Origin: Streptomyces sp. NBC_00690 | Lineage (GTDB): Bacteria; Actinomycetota; Actinomycetes; Streptomycetales; Streptomycetaceae | DNA length: 64,000 nt | Reading direction: 5' to 3' | NCBI RefSeq assembly: GCF_036226685.1 | Contig: NZ_CP109009.1 | Span: forward strand, 992,001-1,056,000 | Part shown: positions 10,901-18,034 of the stretch, piece after piece | How positions within the stretch are numbered: the stretch's first letter is position 1 | Layout: every line of letters starts with the position of its first letter | Translations under genes and position numbers: made by a program | Notes under the pieces: model-generated | Databases searched by the model: none | What the model saw: the letters and a program-made list of their open reading frames with translations, nothing else | What the model was told of the DNA's origin: nothing

Positions 10901-11162
10901 GGGCCGGTGCGTCATCAAGCTGAGCCGGGCACGTGCCTGGAAGGCTTCGTGGGACATCATCGGCGGAGCGACGGCCTGGGGAGTCTCGGCCGCTCTGTTC
11001 GGCGTCGCATCCGCCGGAATCCTGGCGGCAGTGATGGGAATTCTCGCGGGAGTTGCAACCTGGGTTGCGGTCAATATCCAGCGAGTGCTCAGTTCCTTCC
11101 CCAACCGCGGCGTCAAACTCACGGTGTATGTCTATGGGAGGATATCGATCAGTCGTCAGTAG
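4971..11162 (+). CDS. Secreted RHS/YD-repeat protein with C-terminal toxin-like tail
   Basis: The 2063-residue product starts at GTG with AGGAG five bases upstream. Residues about 31-49 (VAVVLGLTLACQAALVAG) form a signal peptide or anchor. Residues about 345-505 resemble a DNRLRE-type cell-wall domain, followed by Ig/FN3-like segments. From about residue 830, and most densely after 1070, come YD/RHS repeats (YDSQGRL, YDAAGRL, YDRFGN). The conserved RHS core end YDPRIGRFLSPDPL lies at about 1924-1937 and the shell closes near NRYDLDG at 1960. The final 103 residues are unlike the rest: a basic stretch with two cysteines, then a long hydrophobic glycine/alanine-rich segment. This is the arrangement of polymorphic RHS toxins, where a variable C-terminal tip is delivered. 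The tip family is not recognised; membrane insertion is inferred. Confidence 0.9.
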   Translation: MLRFPPRHRRPGAALSVRPFISPPSVGRWRPVAVVLGLTLACQAALVAGSGQTFAIERQLPVAAKKKDLGPASAGSEAEARLKAKIQKRRIEVLDARTDTSTTWVNRNGTLTTQAYAGPVRFRDAAGKWQDVDVSLRRASNGSVQAQGHPQGLTLAGKSKAPKGLRAAGRKVAADAVPLISLDDKFGNRMELGWYGALPEPVIEGTADNVLRYQNALPATDLLIESTRTGYEQFLELKDRSAVDANGAVAYSLTVKGLKAKAGKDGSVTFTDAKGKTAGVLPAPVMWDARVDKRSGERVRTAPVKVQVAQDGDKVTLTLSPDAEFLADSTTQFPVTIDPAINIGPSFDTFVQQGFTTDQSASTELKVGNNGSNQIARSFLSFPMKNITGKQVTSAKLNLFAHHSWSCSPRAWEVWSTGQATAATRWTAQPAWTTKQATSTQTKGFSSACNDGWVSADVKTLVSTWAGSGATSNHLGVRATDENDPYGWKRFNSGNAAANTPYLSVTYNSLPGVPTLVAPANSGATNDTTPTLSAKALDGDGDQVTLDYEVWTTSGSAAARAGSSGAVASGAQAVWTPTALAAGAYKWRARSGDALGKSAWSGFRALTVDTTVPGTTAIASSAFPAGAWSGTPNANGDFSGDFTFTPPTGDVKEVQWKLDSEAWQSAPSAGSAVTRAVTFRAGKHTVSARTKDAAGNVSAQTNHTFHAGSGAAVLTPGNGERTARRVELTGQGKTGDTGARYQYRRGATDTWKDVPVANVRRKADNSVLTAWPAQVTAGAAEALVWNITDSLAEDGSVDIRVVFTDGTTSDTSPASTVTVDRNAGAAPSEKIGPGSVNLLTGDFGLSASDATAFDLTASRSFSSRRPTNGADQEGRVAIFGPQWTSGALAELSDSVWSFIRNTSPTSVAVVDIAGEETGFTATGSGWKAETGAEELTLTGSLTGALTLKDTEGATTEFAKVDTAATTWQVSKTSLPTEQSTTTVISEKVTVGGQVLARPKYLIAPTSAITAATCAGAPSTKGCRVLEYQYATATTAAGTTLGDFSGQVTRIQLWSTNPGAANATATAVSQYAYDSQGRLREQWDPRISPALKTAYTYDSAGRVVTLTPPGELPWTFTYGTAGSAATAGAGMLLAASRPTLRAGTKDQEDGGRSVTSLVYDVPLTGVNAPHQLAASDTAAWGQADAPTDATAVFPADQVPTTHSGNGLTANGYEKATLTYTNASGRAVNIGLPGRHLTASQYDRFGNTVFTINATNLELALGNAPYQVNTQTELGILADSPAERARRLGTVSVYSDDGQRLLDEYGPLHLVTLAKVLNGDTDSPDVPAGTQVAARTHTVNRYDENRPTDGTATVSDQLTSTRVGATVDGYPADADVRTTGTEYDWVKGLPTNTITDPTGLNLRNTTQYDAQGRVIKTTLPKSNGTDAGARVTTYWSATGTGTCKGRPEWADLACTTGPAGKITAGGTLPDEIPTTTTQYDRWGKPTVVSETANGTTRTTESTYDAAGRLTQTQITGGTGTAVPARTVTYDTVNGAASTVADSAATIRRANDMLGRVMSYDDGTGNVTRTEYDNRNRKTRVTDSAPSTTSYSYDNPAGLPTRVHDSVMGTIGEVTGHYDSDGRLYRQTLPWNINVEFNLDPTGSETSRYWHWESGWTIQGETTGLTVHDQVATRTTYTGGGAYQEHTYDAAGRLTKTDDTQIGATTHRAYVFDDNSNRTRLTTTGDDVDGGAPNVTTTDHTYDSADRLTTAGNVYDAFGRTTTQSNGAQNAYYANDLVRQITANSERTTWALDAAGRLASWMEEDQAENGAWTTTATKTNHYGTEGDSPDWTAEGNGTITRLVKDLADNLIATTSAGGDVVLQLANLHGAIGTRIPLVDATTPVVNTYDDYGNPLPGTDPARYGWLGSKQRSAETPSRATLMGVRLYDPRIGRFLSPDPLYGGGANAYGYPADPVNRYDLDGRKVLAKYNKNSRSCSVWKGRCVIKLSRARAWKASWDIIGGATAWGVSAALFGVASAGILAAVMGILAGVATWVAVNIQRVLSSFPNRGVKLTVYVYGRISISRQ

Positions 11163-11179
11163 CCAAGCATTCTGATCTG

Positions 11180-11218
11180 CTCCCGGCCGAAGGGGGAACA
11201 CCCCTCTTCGGCCGGGAG
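11180..11218 (+). terminator. Hairpin terminator after the RHS gene
   Basis: CTCCCGGCCGAAG pairs with CTTCGGCCGGGAG and the stem extends through a G/C run with one mismatch around an AACA loop. It starts 18 bases after the RHS stop codon. It implies that the next gene is expressed at least partly from its own promoter. Confidence 0.8.
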
Positions 11219-11401
11219 CGGCTCTCTTGTTCGGGTTTCACCGGAGAGCTCCCGGCTTCCCCATAAGCCCTCGAACTGGGTTGATGCGCGGCTGCGATGG
11301 CCATCGCGGGGCGCCACTGTCAGGGGCACCGAGAGTTCAGCAGGGTTCGCCAGGGTTCGCCGTGAAGAGAGTGGCGGATCGAGTATGAAGCGAGGATTTC
11401 A

Positions 11402-11776
11402 GTGGGTGCGCATACCTTTGTCTATGTGTTGCCGTTTATCTTGAGTGCGATATTGCTGGCTGCTTCGGTATTTCGCGACCGGAACGCACAGAAAACACGG
11501 AAAGAAGGCGCAGCCTCCCAGGAGGCGGGGATATCTCCGATTCCATGGGCATCCGCGGGAATCGTCGTGCTCGCATCCGTCGTCGGATCACTTCTCTGTT
11601 TTGTCGTGGACTCCGGTCCGCATGTCATGGTGATCGTTTTCAATGCGTCCTGGTCGTTCCTCGTCTTCGTGGCCCTCGTGAGATTCCTGAGGCGGGCCCC
11701 TCGGACCGTGGTGGTGGCGGCGCTCTCCCTCCTTCTGGCGACCGTCTCGCTGCTGTTCGCGGTCGGTCTCGACTGA
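11402..11776 (+). CDS. Small membrane protein, candidate immunity protein for the RHS toxin
   Basis: A 124-residue product with a GTG start at 11402 and a GCGAGGA ribosome binding site about 7 bases upstream. It has four predicted hydrophobic helices: residues about 4-22 (FVYVLPFILSAILLAASVF), 50-67 (WASAGIVVLASVVGSLLCF), 73-92 and 101-121. A short charged loop (RDRNAQKTRKEG) separates the first two. It follows directly after the RHS gene, which ends in a hydrophobic tail. In polymorphic toxin systems the gene immediately downstream of the toxin tip usually encodes immunity, and pore-forming toxins are typically paired with membrane immunity proteins. No family is recognised, so the role rests on position and topology only. 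Confidence 0.65.
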   Translation: MGAHTFVYVLPFILSAILLAASVFRDRNAQKTRKEGAASQEAGISPIPWASAGIVVLASVVGSLLCFVVDSGPHVMVIVFNASWSFLVFVALVRFLRRAPRTVVVAALSLLLATVSLLFAVGLD

Positions 11777-12057
11777 TGGAGCTCACCTGACGAGCAGCGC
11801 AGCACGAGCGCCGGGCGCTGACGAGTGCGTACCGGACACTGCCCCGGCTCCGGAAGGTTCAAGCAGTCGGTCGTTCGTCGTACTGGAAAAGGTTCCAGCC
11901 GGTCGGGGGCGGTTTCCGGCCCTGCACGGCCTCTTCGGGGGCGCCAACGGCACGGCGGGCCGGTACGGACTAGGGTGGCATGTCGGACAGCGGGGCGAAG
12001 CTGTGGAAACCCGCGCCGAGCTGGCGGGACGGTGGGCCGATGGGCCGGGAGAGACAC

Positions 12058-12543
12058 ATGGAGAAGAGTCCGGACGCCGAGCTGCTCGGATCCATCAGGA
12101 CCGTGATCCGCCTTGCCCGTATCGTCCAGCAAGCGTGCGAGGAGGCCGGGCTGACCCTGGCCCAGTACCGCGCGCTGAACAGTGCCGTGAACGGCGAGCA
12201 GCGGGCGTACGAGCTGGCCCGCTACACCGCGGTGAGCAGGCCCGCGGTGTCGGCACTCACCAATGGCATGGTGCGAGCCGGTCTGATCGAGCGCAGCGAT
12301 GCGGCGCGCGATGGGCGCGGGGTGCTCTTCTCGATCACCCAGCACGGCGTGGACACCCTGCGTGGTGCGGAAGACCTGCTGGTGGAGCGGATCAAGGACG
12401 TACTCGGGGAGACCGGGGACGCCCTGGGCGCGTTCAGGGCGCTGCGGGTGGATGAGATCGAAGCCGCGCTCGACGCGCAGGCCGACAAGGACTTCGGGCC
12501 GGCCGGGCGCCGCGCCTGGGCCGGGCGGGCGAAGAACGGCTGA
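12058..12543 (+). CDS. MarR-family transcriptional regulator
   Basis: A 161-residue winged-helix protein. The start ATG at 12058 follows GGGAGAG; an ATG at 12040 is the alternative. The protein begins with a dimerisation helix (ELLGSIRTVIRLARIVQQACEE), then a helix-turn-helix (LTLAQYRALNSAVNGEQRAYELARYTAVSRPAVSALTNGM read in segments), a wing with basic DGRG residues and a C-terminal helix with a run of acidic residues. Regulators of this family bind phenolic or drug-like ligands and usually repress a nearby exporter or catabolic operon. The convergent MFS exporter at 12737-14569 is the obvious candidate target, although the two share no intergenic promoter. Confidence 0.88.
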   Translation: MEKSPDAELLGSIRTVIRLARIVQQACEEAGLTLAQYRALNSAVNGEQRAYELARYTAVSRPAVSALTNGMVRAGLIERSDAARDGRGVLFSITQHGVDTLRGAEDLLVERIKDVLGETGDALGAFRALRVDEIEAALDAQADKDFGPAGRRAWAGRAKNG

Positions 12544-12736
12544 GTTCGGGACCGCGCCTCCTGCCCCGGGCGGGCCTGGACACCGTCTCTTCCCGCAGAC
12601 CGTCCGTCACAAGACCGTCCGCCATGGCCGTCCCGTCATAGCCGTCCGGGCCGCGCGACACCCGCCGCTCAGGACATCCGGGCCACACGATGCACTCCCC
12701 TCCGTCCGGGGCCAGCGAACGGAGGGGAGGAGTGTG

Positions 12737-14569
12737 TCAGTCGTCGGACGAAGCAACATCGGTGCCCGGGCCCTCCTGCCCTCGACGTTCCGATCCCGGG
12801 TGTTCCGATCCCGGGTGTTCCGATCCCGGGTGTTCCGGTCCATGGCGTTTCGGTCCATGGCGTTTCGGTCCATGGCGTTTCGGTCCGTGGTGTTCTGCAT
12901 GGACGATCCGCTCGGAGTCCGCCCGCTCCCCGGACCGCGGGGACACCTCCCGCCCCTGTTCCCCCTTGGCCGGCGGTACCCCCGGGCCCTCCGGCGCTGC
13001 GGGCTCCGTCTGCCGGCTCTGGTGCACGGTGGTGCGCAACGGAGTCTCACGGACCGCCAAGGAGGCGGCCAGACTGCCCAGGGCGACCACGGCGGACACC
13101 AGGAAGACAACGGTGAGGGCGTCCCCGTAAGCGGTCCGGCCCGCTTCCCGTAGTACGGGGGAGAGTGCACCGAAGTCCGGGACGCGTTCGCCGCCCGACC
13201 CCCCTGTGGGCAGATTGCCGACCCCGGCCACGCGGTGGGTGACGACGGCGCCGAGCAAGGAGACACCGATCGCGCCCGCCAGCGATCGGAAGAAGGTCAC
13301 CGTGGCGCTGGCAGCGCCCACCCGGTCGACGTCCACGGAGTTCTGTGCCACCAGGACGTAGTTCTGCATCACCGCGCCGATGCCCAGCCCCACCAGAACC
13401 GTCGCCGCCAGCAGCAGCCACAGCGGCAGTGGACCGGTGCCGGTCAGCGTGGGCAGACCGAGCAGCGCCAACCCGGTGACCAGCAGGGCGGAGCCGCCGA
13501 CGAGGAACACCTTCCAGCGCCCCGCGCGGGTGATCAGGGTCCCCGATCCCATGGTGCCGACGAGGGTGCCGACCATCATCGGCATGCCCAGGAGTCCGGC
13601 GACGGTCGGTGAGTACCCCAGGGCGAGTTGGAAGTACTGGCTCAGGAACAGGATGACCCCGAACATGACCACACCGACGGAGATGCTCCCCAGCACCACC
13701 AGGCGGGTGTTCCGGTCCCCGAAGACGGACCGTGAGACGACGGGTGCGGGATGGTGTCGCTCCACCCTGACGGTCATCGCCCCGGCGACCAGTGTGCCGC
13801 CCAGGAAGGAGGCCGTCTGCCAGGAGACCCAGGCGAACGCATCGCCCGCGAACGTCACCCAGAGGAGCGGCAGCGAGGCGGTGACGGCGATGAGCGCTGC
13901 CCCGGTCCAGTCCGCCCGGACCTTTCGGCGGGGGGTTTCGGGCAAGTGCAGATGGCGTTGCAGAAGGACCAGACTGACCAGCGAGAACGGTAGGACGACC
14001 AGGAAGCACCAGCGCCAGCCGAGCCATTCGGTGTCCACCACGACCCCGCCGACGAGCGGGCCGCACACCGTCGCCCCGGCCATGACGGCGCCGATGTATC
14101 CGGAGTACCGCCCCCGCTCCCGGGGCGAGACCAGTGTGCCGATGACCGCCTGGCTGGTGGCCATCAGACCTCCCATGGCGATGCCCTGGACCGCCCGCAT
14201 CGCGATCAGTGGCCCCATCGACTGGGCGAGCGCCGCGCCCGCCGAGCCGGCGACGAAGACCACGAGTGCGAGTTGGACCAGCAGTCGCTTGCTGTGCTGG
14301 TCGGACAGGCGCCCCCAGATCGGGGTGCTGACCGTCATGGTGAGCAGGGAGGCCACCACCACCCAGGTGTACTGGGCCTGACTGCCGCCGAGTTCATGGA
14401 GTATCGCCGGCAGTGCGTTGGTCACGACCATCGTGCTGAGTACGGCGGAGAACAGCGCGAGCAGCAGTCCCGCGATGATGCGCATGATCGTCCGGTGGGA
14501 GGTCACAGCCTCTGCCGTCGCCATGGTGCCCGTGCCGGGTGATTCGGGTGTTGCGGAGTTGGATTCCAT
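12737..14569 (-). CDS. MFS drug exporter, DHA2 (EmrB/QacA) type, with repetitive tail
   Basis: A 610-residue protein starting at ATG 14569 (MESNSATPESPG). After a short cytoplasmic N-terminus it has about 14 membrane helices, as is usual for the DHA2 family. Family hallmarks are visible: motif A-like GRLSDQHSKRL after helix 2, RAVQGIAMGG in helix 4 and the motif C-like GPLVGGVVVD in helix 5. Family members normally end soon after helix 14. Here about 85 further hydrophilic residues follow, ending in pentapeptide repeats (HGPKR and HPGSE). It probably exports a hydrophobic toxic compound using the proton gradient. It is convergent with a MarR gene and follows the catabolic cluster on the same strand, separated from it by a strong terminator hairpin. 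Confidence 0.9.
   Translation of the reverse strand: MESNSATPESPGTGTMATAEAVTSHRTIMRIIAGLLLALFSAVLSTMVVTNALPAILHELGGSQAQYTWVVVASLLTMTVSTPIWGRLSDQHSKRLLVQLALVVFVAGSAGAALAQSMGPLIAMRAVQGIAMGGLMATSQAVIGTLVSPRERGRYSGYIGAVMAGATVCGPLVGGVVVDTEWLGWRWCFLVVLPFSLVSLVLLQRHLHLPETPRRKVRADWTGAALIAVTASLPLLWVTFAGDAFAWVSWQTASFLGGTLVAGAMTVRVERHHPAPVVSRSVFGDRNTRLVVLGSISVGVVMFGVILFLSQYFQLALGYSPTVAGLLGMPMMVGTLVGTMGSGTLITRAGRWKVFLVGGSALLVTGLALLGLPTLTGTGPLPLWLLLAATVLVGLGIGAVMQNYVLVAQNSVDVDRVGAASATVTFFRSLAGAIGVSLLGAVVTHRVAGVGNLPTGGSGGERVPDFGALSPVLREAGRTAYGDALTVVFLVSAVVALGSLAASLAVRETPLRTTVHQSRQTEPAAPEGPGVPPAKGEQGREVSPRSGERADSERIVHAEHHGPKRHGPKRHGPKRHGPEHPGSEHPGSEHPGSERRGQEGPGTDVASSDD
12787..12891. repeat. Seven tandem 15-bp units in the exporter's C-terminus
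   Basis: Three copies of gttccgatcccgggt are followed by four copies of a related unit, gtttcggtccatggc and variants. On the minus strand they encode HPGSE and HGPKR/HGPEH pentapeptides at the very end of the MFS exporter. They preserve the frame and are likely to vary in number between strains. Confidence 0.95.
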
Positions 14570-14600
14570 GCCTTGACCCTGTGGTCGTGGGTGAACCCTC

Positions 14601-14635
14601 CCGGTGATCCGTTCCGGTCCGGAGCGGATCACCGG
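14601..14635 (-). terminator. Strong hairpin terminator of the catabolic cluster
   Basis: CCGGTGATCCG pairs with CGGATCACCGG, and the stem continues inward (one T-G pair) to about 16 pairs around a five-base loop. It lies 15 bases beyond the aminotransferase stop, between it and the start of the MFS exporter, so it separates the two units on the minus strand. Confidence 0.85.
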
Positions 14636-14649
14636 AGAGCCGGGCGTGA

Positions 14650-16005
14650 TCAGGCGACCAGGGCGCGCACCGCCGCATCGAGCAGGGACAGATGGGTTCG
14701 GACGTCGGCCTCCGAGGTCTGCGGGCACATCAGTGCCATGTTGTGGAACGGTGTCAGCAGGACGCCCCGGTTGATCAAGAAGAGATGCAGATAGTCCTCC
14801 AGTTCACCGTCGGTCGCCCGCTGCGAGGAGGTGCCGTTCATCGGTGCCGGTGTCATGAAGCGGTACTCGGCACGGGCGCCCAACCGGGTCACCGACCAGG
14901 GCAGCCCATGGGCGAGGATGATCCGCTCGACACCGGTTGTGTACCGGGTGGCGAGCCCGAACATGTGCTCGTAGGCGGCCGGAGTCAGTACCTCGGTCAG
15001 GGTGGCCCGGGCAGCAGCGAGGGAGAGCGCGTTGCCCGCGAGTGTGCCGCCGACACCGCCCGTGTCCACCAGATCCAGATCGGGCCTGGCCCACAACTCC
15101 TCGGCGAGCGGCTCGCTCAGCCCGTAGGCGCCGATCGGGATGCCACCGCCGATCGCCTTGCCGACGGTCACGATGTCCGGGTCGAGACCCCAGGCACCGG
15201 TGCAGCCGCCGGGTCCGGCCGAGACGGTGTGGGTCTCGTCGTTGATGAGCAGCACACCGGCACGGCGCGTCAGTTCGCGTACGCCGTCGAGGTAGCCCGG
15301 TCTGGGCAGGACGATGCCCATGTTGGTGAGCGCCGGCTCCATCAGGAGGGCCGCGACATCCCCGTACGAGAGTTCCCGCTCCAGCGCTTCGAGGTCGTTA
15401 AACTCGACCACCCGGCTGGTCGTGGTGGGATCGACCGGCGCACCCACGTTGCCGGGCCGGGAGCGCGGACCGTCCGGGCCGGTGACGATGAACGACTCGT
15501 CCACACTGCCGTGGTAGCTGTAGCTGTTGAACAGGATCCGGGAGCGGCCGGTGAACGCACGGGAGAGCCGCAGCGCCCAGCGGTTGGCATCGGTCGCGGA
15601 AAGGGCGAAGCTCCAGCGGGACACCCCGAATCGGCGGGCCAGTTCCGCCGCGACGACCGCCGCGTCCTCGGTGGGCATCATCGTCGTCGCGCCACCGAGT
15701 TCGCCGAATCTGCGGGCGACCGCGGCAACGGTCGGTGCCGGGGAGTGCCCGGCCATCGCCCCGGTGTCACCGAGGCAGAAGTCGATCAGTTCATGTCCGT
15801 CGAGGTCGACCACCGTCGCCCCGGAGGCGCGTTGCAGATAGAGCGGGAAGCCAGCCGCGCTCTTCGCCATCCAGGTCATCGGCACACCGCCGAGCAGATG
15901 GTCCGCCTTTTCATGCGCGGTACGCGATCGGGGGTTGCGCTCCCGATAGGTCAGACGTTCCCCCGCGAGCAGGGCGGACAGCCGGGTACGGTCCACCGGA
16001 TTCAT
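14650..16005 (-). CDS. Class III PLP-dependent aminotransferase (glutamate-1-semialdehyde aminomutase-like)
   Basis: A 451-residue protein. The ATG at 16005 (MNPVDRTRLS) has GAGGTG seven bases upstream. Class III hallmarks are present: SATDANRWALRLSR (the usual SGTEA motif is changed) near residues 136-149, the PLP ring-binding Asp256 in INDETHT and the Schiff-base Lys283 in VGKAIGGG. The overall pattern resembles glutamate-1-semialdehyde 2,1-aminomutases and related omega-aminotransferases. It is not likely to serve haem synthesis, given its position at the end of an operon with hydantoinase subunits, a decarboxylase and amide hydrolases. It probably transaminates an amino acid or amine product of that pathway. 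The substrate is unknown. Confidence 0.88.
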   Translation of the reverse strand: MNPVDRTRLSALLAGERLTYRERNPRSRTAHEKADHLLGGVPMTWMAKSAAGFPLYLQRASGATVVDLDGHELIDFCLGDTGAMAGHSPAPTVAAVARRFGELGGATTMMPTEDAAVVAAELARRFGVSRWSFALSATDANRWALRLSRAFTGRSRILFNSYSYHGSVDESFIVTGPDGPRSRPGNVGAPVDPTTTSRVVEFNDLEALERELSYGDVAALLMEPALTNMGIVLPRPGYLDGVRELTRRAGVLLINDETHTVSAGPGGCTGAWGLDPDIVTVGKAIGGGIPIGAYGLSEPLAEELWARPDLDLVDTGGVGGTLAGNALSLAAARATLTEVLTPAAYEHMFGLATRYTTGVERIILAHGLPWSVTRLGARAEYRFMTPAPMNGTSSQRATDGELEDYLHLFLINRGVLLTPFHNMALMCPQTSEADVRTHLSLLDAAVRALVA

Positions 16006-16117
16006 CTCGTTCACCTCGTCCAGGGCTGTGCATAGGGGGCTGAAGGGCTCGTCGGTACGGGCGGGGCGTCCGCCGCACATCGCAGCGCGCTCGCCGGCGA
16101 CCGGACACCCGGCCGGG

Positions 16118-18034
16118 TCATGGTGTGTCTTCCGTCGGTGCCGGTCCTGGGCACTCCCCCGGGCCGACGGACGGATCCCGAGCCGGGTCCGCAGGGTCAT
16201 ATCCGCTGTCGCTGGCACGGGCGAAGGGGGCGCGGATACGGTCGGTTTCCGCCGTGTCCACCGCACCGGCGTCATCCAGCACCACCCGGTAGATCCGCCG
16301 GGCGCGGTCCATACTGATCCAGCCCTCCCGGACGTCCAGGGCCACGGCCCAGGGATCGCGGGTGTCGGGTGGGCCGTATCCCCCGCCGCCGCTGGTGCGG
16401 GCCACCAGCCGCTCACCCTCCGCCACCCGTACCGGGCCGCAGATGTCGAGATCGCTGAGGTGTCCGTCCCGGTGCCGCAACTGTTGGGCCGAGCGTGCCC
16501 CGGCCAGTCCGCCGCGCGCACCGCTCATCGGATGGACGGACCCGTCGTTGGCGTACACCGCCTCCAGGTCGCCGCCGACCGGGCCGTACTCGACGGTCAA
16601 CCCGGGGGCACCGCGCATCCGTCCGGCGCCCTCGGTGTCCCGGGCGAGCCTGCGCTCATGGATCACCAGCGGCTGCTTCAACTCGTCGATCTCAACGCTG
16701 TCGAGCAGCAGTGTGCCGCCGCTGCCAAGGTCGTCCATCGTCAGCCAGCCGTCGTTGAAGGGCCCGGCCGCGCCCCCGTTCGTGCCGGTGAAGATCTGGT
16801 TGACGAACGGTTCGGCGCCGCCACCGCGCCGATCGACACCCGAGACGACCGCCTCCGATGGGGACATTCCGGTGCCGACCTCGGCCATCCCGATTCCATC
16901 GCCGAGATCGGCGAAGGCGCGCTGCACGATGTTGCCGAGCCGGTTGGCGAGATTGGTCGTCGCGACCGAGCAGCTCACCGGGTGCCGTGGGATGCCCACC
17001 ACACAGTTCTCCCGCAGGTGCACGCGCACCCTGCGGAAGCTGCCCTGGTTGTGCGGAACCGTGTGGTCGATGCTGTTGAACACACCGATCAGCGCGGCCG
17101 TGCGGGAGGAAGCCTCGCTGAGGTTCAGTCCGCTGGGCACGCAGTCGGGGTTGTCCCTCAGATCGATGTCGATCATCCCGCGGGCGGGATCGACGGCGAC
17201 CTTCGCGCTGATCGGGACGCCGTCCGGGACCCCGGGGAAAGGATCGTGCCGGGTCGTCACGGTTGTCTCGCCCGCGGGCAGCCCGGCGATCGCCGCCGCC
17301 ATCCGGGACTCGCCGTAGTCGAGCCAGTCATGGGCGAAGGAGTCGAGGGCGTCCCAGCCGACCTCCTCGGCGAGCCGCAGCAGCGACTGCTCCCCGATCC
17401 GGGCGCTGCCCAGGATGGCGAGGTAGTCGCCGCGCCATTGGTGCGGGACGCGGATGCGCATCTCGCACATGCGCAGGATGTCCGCGCGGTCGGTGTAGTC
17501 CTCCTGGACGCGGACGACCGGGAAGATCAACGCGCCCTCCTCGTACACGTCCCGGGCGCTCGCCATGTACGTCGTCGGTACGGAGTTGCCGCAGTCCGCC
17601 TGGTGGGCCTTGGCGAGCACGGTGAACCGGTGCACGCCCGCGTCGTCCACCACCGGCACCAGGATGGAGTGATCGGCGGCGTGGGTGTTGCCGTGGTACG
17701 GGGAGTTATGGAGGAAGGCATCCCCCGCGCGGAGTTCGGGATGGAACTCCAGCAGCGAACGCGCCTGGAGGTCGGGTCCGCCCATCACATGGATCGGCGG
17801 GCTCTGGCCGGTCATCAACACCCCGCCTTCGGCGGTCAGCACACAGCAGGAGAAGTCCCGTGCCGTGTTGAGCACTCCCGAACGGCCGCTGCGAGCAAGG
17901 GTGTTGGACATCCGGCGGACGATCGCCTCGAATCGATGGGCGAGGACCGCGAGTCCGGCCCCGTCCCGTACGGCTCCCCCGTCGCCGTCCCGGGCACCGC
18001 CCCTGGCAGGTGGGGCGCTTCGCTCCGTGGTCAT
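16118..18034 (-). CDS. Hydantoinase/oxoprolinase B subunit
   Basis: A 638-residue protein of the hydantoinase B family, close to the usual length. Recognisable stretches are the N-terminal HRFEAIVRRMSNTLARS, then NTARDFSCCVLT, the NSPYHGNTHAAD segment and a glycine-rich ARTSGGGGYGPP near the C-terminus. In 5-oxoprolinases, N-methylhydantoinases, caprolactamases and acetophenone or acetone carboxylases this subunit works with an A subunit, which consumes ATP to activate the amide or ketone oxygen. The ATG overlaps the stop of the A subunit gene (ATGA, 18031-18034), giving 1:1 coupled synthesis. Which member of the family it represents cannot be decided here. Confidence 0.92.
   Translation of the reverse strand: MTTERSAPPARGGARDGDGGAVRDGAGLAVLAHRFEAIVRRMSNTLARSGRSGVLNTARDFSCCVLTAEGGVLMTGQSPPIHVMGGPDLQARSLLEFHPELRAGDAFLHNSPYHGNTHAADHSILVPVVDDAGVHRFTVLAKAHQADCGNSVPTTYMASARDVYEEGALIFPVVRVQEDYTDRADILRMCEMRIRVPHQWRGDYLAILGSARIGEQSLLRLAEEVGWDALDSFAHDWLDYGESRMAAAIAGLPAGETTVTTRHDPFPGVPDGVPISAKVAVDPARGMIDIDLRDNPDCVPSGLNLSEASSRTAALIGVFNSIDHTVPHNQGSFRRVRVHLRENCVVGIPRHPVSCSVATTNLANRLGNIVQRAFADLGDGIGMAEVGTGMSPSEAVVSGVDRRGGGAEPFVNQIFTGTNGGAAGPFNDGWLTMDDLGSGGTLLLDSVEIDELKQPLVIHERRLARDTEGAGRMRGAPGLTVEYGPVGGDLEAVYANDGSVHPMSGARGGLAGARSAQQLRHRDGHLSDLDICGPVRVAEGERLVARTSGGGGYGPPDTRDPWAVALDVREGWISMDRARRIYRVVLDDAGAVDTAETDRIRAPFARASDSGYDPADPARDPSVGPGECPGPAPTEDTP

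Noticed and set aside
8802..11201. Long minus-strand open frame of about 800 codons
   Set aside because: Antisense to the RHS repeats; low-complexity G/V-rich translation mirrors the repeats and has no start signal.
12787..12891. Possible CRISPR or transcription-factor array
   Set aside because: Tandem 15-bp units without spacers inside the C-terminus of the transporter gene; they are coding repeats.
14650..16005. Aminotransferase as a haem-pathway glutamate-1-semialdehyde aminomutase
   Set aside because: The motif near the phosphate site deviates from true HemL and the gene lies in a hydantoinase/decarboxylase cluster, not with haem genes.
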